From: Sulfurospirillum_A sp029027265
Lineage (GTDB): Bacteria; Campylobacterota; Campylobacteria; Campylobacterales; Sulfurospirillaceae
Reading direction: 5' to 3'
Length of the DNA: 64,000 nucleotides
Assembly: GCA_029027265.1 (NCBI GenBank)
Contig: CP093061.1
Span: forward strand, 1,054,001 to 1,118,000
Below the pieces are notes generated by a model. The model worked only from the letters and a program-made list of their open reading frames with translations. It did not search any database and was not told the DNA's origin. This document shows, piece by piece, positions 63,041 through 64,000 of the stretch. Position numbers and translations under genes: made by a program. Each line of letters opens with the position of its first letter. Within the stretch, counting starts at the first letter, position 1.

Positions 63041-63874
63041 ATGCAATCAGAAATCAAAAATTATATATACATAACAGTTGGAACGGCACTTATCTCTTTA
63101 GGGGTGGTTCTTTTTTTCGTATCAAATAACTTTACAACAGGTGGAACTCCAGGTATGGCTCTTTTGCTTCATCACTTGAGTGGTTTTACTATTGGTTCTA
63201 TGGTTATAGCTATTAATATACCTCTTCTTATTGTGGGTATAAAGTATTTGGGTAAAATGTTTGCTATAAGGACAATAGTAGCTATTGTTTTGATGTCTAT
63301 ATTTATTGATTTGTTTTTAGAAGTCTTACATGTAGAAGGTATAACAGAAAATATACTTTTAGCTGCATTATTTGGTGGAGCTATGATTGGTCTTGGTGTG
63401 GGGTTGATTTTGCAGGGTAATGCCAGTGCTGGAGGCTCAACCATCATCGCTAAAATTGTCTGTGCAAACTCAGAAATAAAACCTGGACAAGTTATACTTT
63501 TTGTTGATTTTTTTATTATAGTTAGCTCTATTTATGTTTTTGGTGATATTGATAAAGCCCTTTGGAGCATATTGAGCATTTATGTTACTTCACGTTGTAT
63601 TGATGTTTTTCTTAGTGGAAGCCCAACAAAAAAAGTAGTACATCTTGTTTCCAATAAACCAGAATTACTTAGCAAAAAAATTATAGAAACTCTTGGAGAT
63701 AGTGGGTCAATAATTAAAGGAACAGGTCTACATGTAGACCAGCAAAAAAATATAATTTTTATAATTGTAGAGTTAAGTAAGCTTAGAACTCTTCGTGAAA
63801 TTATAAAAGAAAATGATCCTCATGCTTTTATGGTTGTTATGGATGCTTCAGAGCTTTTAGGTCGTGGAAATTAA
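63041..63874 (+). CDS. YitT-family membrane protein (DUF2179)
   Basis: 277 residues with five or six helices (YIYITVGTALISLGVVLFF, GTPGMALLLHH, GVGLILQGNASAGGSTIIAKIV) and a C-terminal cytosolic DUF2179 domain (KKVVHLVSNKPELLSKKIIETLG to the end). Function is not established. The Shine-Dalgarno AAAGGA is the right end of a TTTACATGTAAAG copy at 63021-63033; a second copy lies 24 bp before it and two more are inside the gene. Confidence 0.85.
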   Translation: MQSEIKNYIYITVGTALISLGVVLFFVSNNFTTGGTPGMALLLHHLSGFTIGSMVIAINIPLLIVGIKYLGKMFAIRTIVAIVLMSIFIDLFLEVLHVEGITENILLAALFGGAMIGLGVGLILQGNASAGGSTIIAKIVCANSEIKPGQVILFVDFFIIVSSIYVFGDIDKALWSILSIYVTSRCIDVFLSGSPTKKVVHLVSNKPELLSKKIIETLGDSGSIIKGTGLHVDQQKNIIFIIVELSKLRTLREIIKENDPHAFMVVMDASELLGRGN

Positions 63875-63913
63875 AATATCTTAAATTATTATTGTTAATT
63901 AAATATTAACTAT

Positions 63914-63927
63914 TTGACTTAAGTCAA
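63914..63927. promoter_or_regulatory. FNR/CRP-type palindrome
   Basis: TTGACTTAAGTCAA is a perfect 14-bp palindrome with the TTGAx4xTCAA form of Fnr-family sites. It lies about 61 bp before the ATG at 63988, with TAGAAT (63950-63955) as a minus-10 candidate, the place expected for an activator. The regulator at 62300 may bind it. Confidence 0.6.
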
Positions 63928-63987
63928 TGTTAATAATAATTTTTAATTGTAGAATTGACGAAATAAGTTTTACAATTAGGAGTTCAA

Positions 63988-64000
63988 ATGTTTTATTTGC
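63988..64000 (+). CDS. Start of a gene cut by the window end
   Basis: ATG 63988 preceded by TTAGGAG at 63976-63982; only MFYL is visible. The FNR-like site upstream suggests a redox- or anaerobiosis-regulated gene. Identity cannot be told. Confidence 0.5.

Noticed and set aside
1..64000. tRNA or rRNA genes
   Set aside because: I looked for cloverleaf-type arms and conserved TTCRANNC loops and for rRNA blocks and found none I could support.

Overview
The window reads as chromosome of a low-G+C member of the Campylobacterota, most like Sulfurimonas or a relative. This rests on protein content and gene order (the hisB-kdsC-lptC-lptA-engB string, mltD-rlpA, a GluRS2-type gltX, a GlnRS-YqeY fusion, a short ArgA-type acetyltransferase). 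I identify by eye only; no database search was run.

Layout. 0-11 kb is accessory: a one-piece MNT-HEPN protein, a frameshifted HEAGH-motif membrane protein, an operon of an ankyrin membrane protein, a MORN-repeat protein and a secreted protein (all frameshifted), a complete IS with 7-bp target duplications, attC-like hairpins around a 57-residue membrane protein, a broken radical SAM/SPASM gene, and a four-gene operon with a zinc-binding protein and a DUF4145 protein. 10.9-17.8 kb holds sbcDC (damaged), an intact paralogue of the HEAGH protein, adk and aspS. 17.9-21.2 kb holds a DinJ/YafQ-type toxin-antitoxin pair and an 810-residue Mrr-like/NACHT protein resembling bacterial NLR-type defence proteins. 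21.3-35.3 kb is a long plus-strand core block (nadK, recN, a sensor kinase with its REC-REC-GGDEF partner, tatD, mltD, rlpA, hisB, kdsC, lptC, lptA, engB, argA-like, mrdA). 35.3-44.9 kb is a minus-strand core block (CaCA exchanger, ybeY, Mur-like protein, metG, fbp, mobB, slt, yggT, gltX).

45-62 kb looks like an integron gene-cassette array without an integrase in view. Single small minus-strand genes (LysE exporter, ParE, MazF and YoeB toxin-antitoxin pairs, lipoproteins, membrane proteins, a NERD nuclease-helicase) are separated by attC-type imperfect palindromes of about 68 bp or 130-165 bp. It is interrupted by two IS5-type elements with orfA/orfB frameshift structure and by glnS. 62.3-64 kb returns to core: a Crp/Fnr regulator, a YitT-family membrane protein, and the start of a gene behind an FNR-like palindrome.

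Four cross-cutting observations. (1) The palindrome TACATGTA, usually as TTTACATGTAAAG, occurs 34 times by my count, mostly inside core genes, six times in sbcC alone, and is absent from the 11-kb main cassette array. (2) The gltX product lacks both the HIGH and KMSKS signatures, while a GlnRS-YqeY fusion sits 12 kb away. (3) Many genes, including the normally essential kdsC and lptC, carry single-base frameshifts in A/T runs, so assembly error or slippage must be weighed before calling them pseudogenes. (4) A shared 19-bp promoter-like sequence precedes the start of three cassette-region genes.
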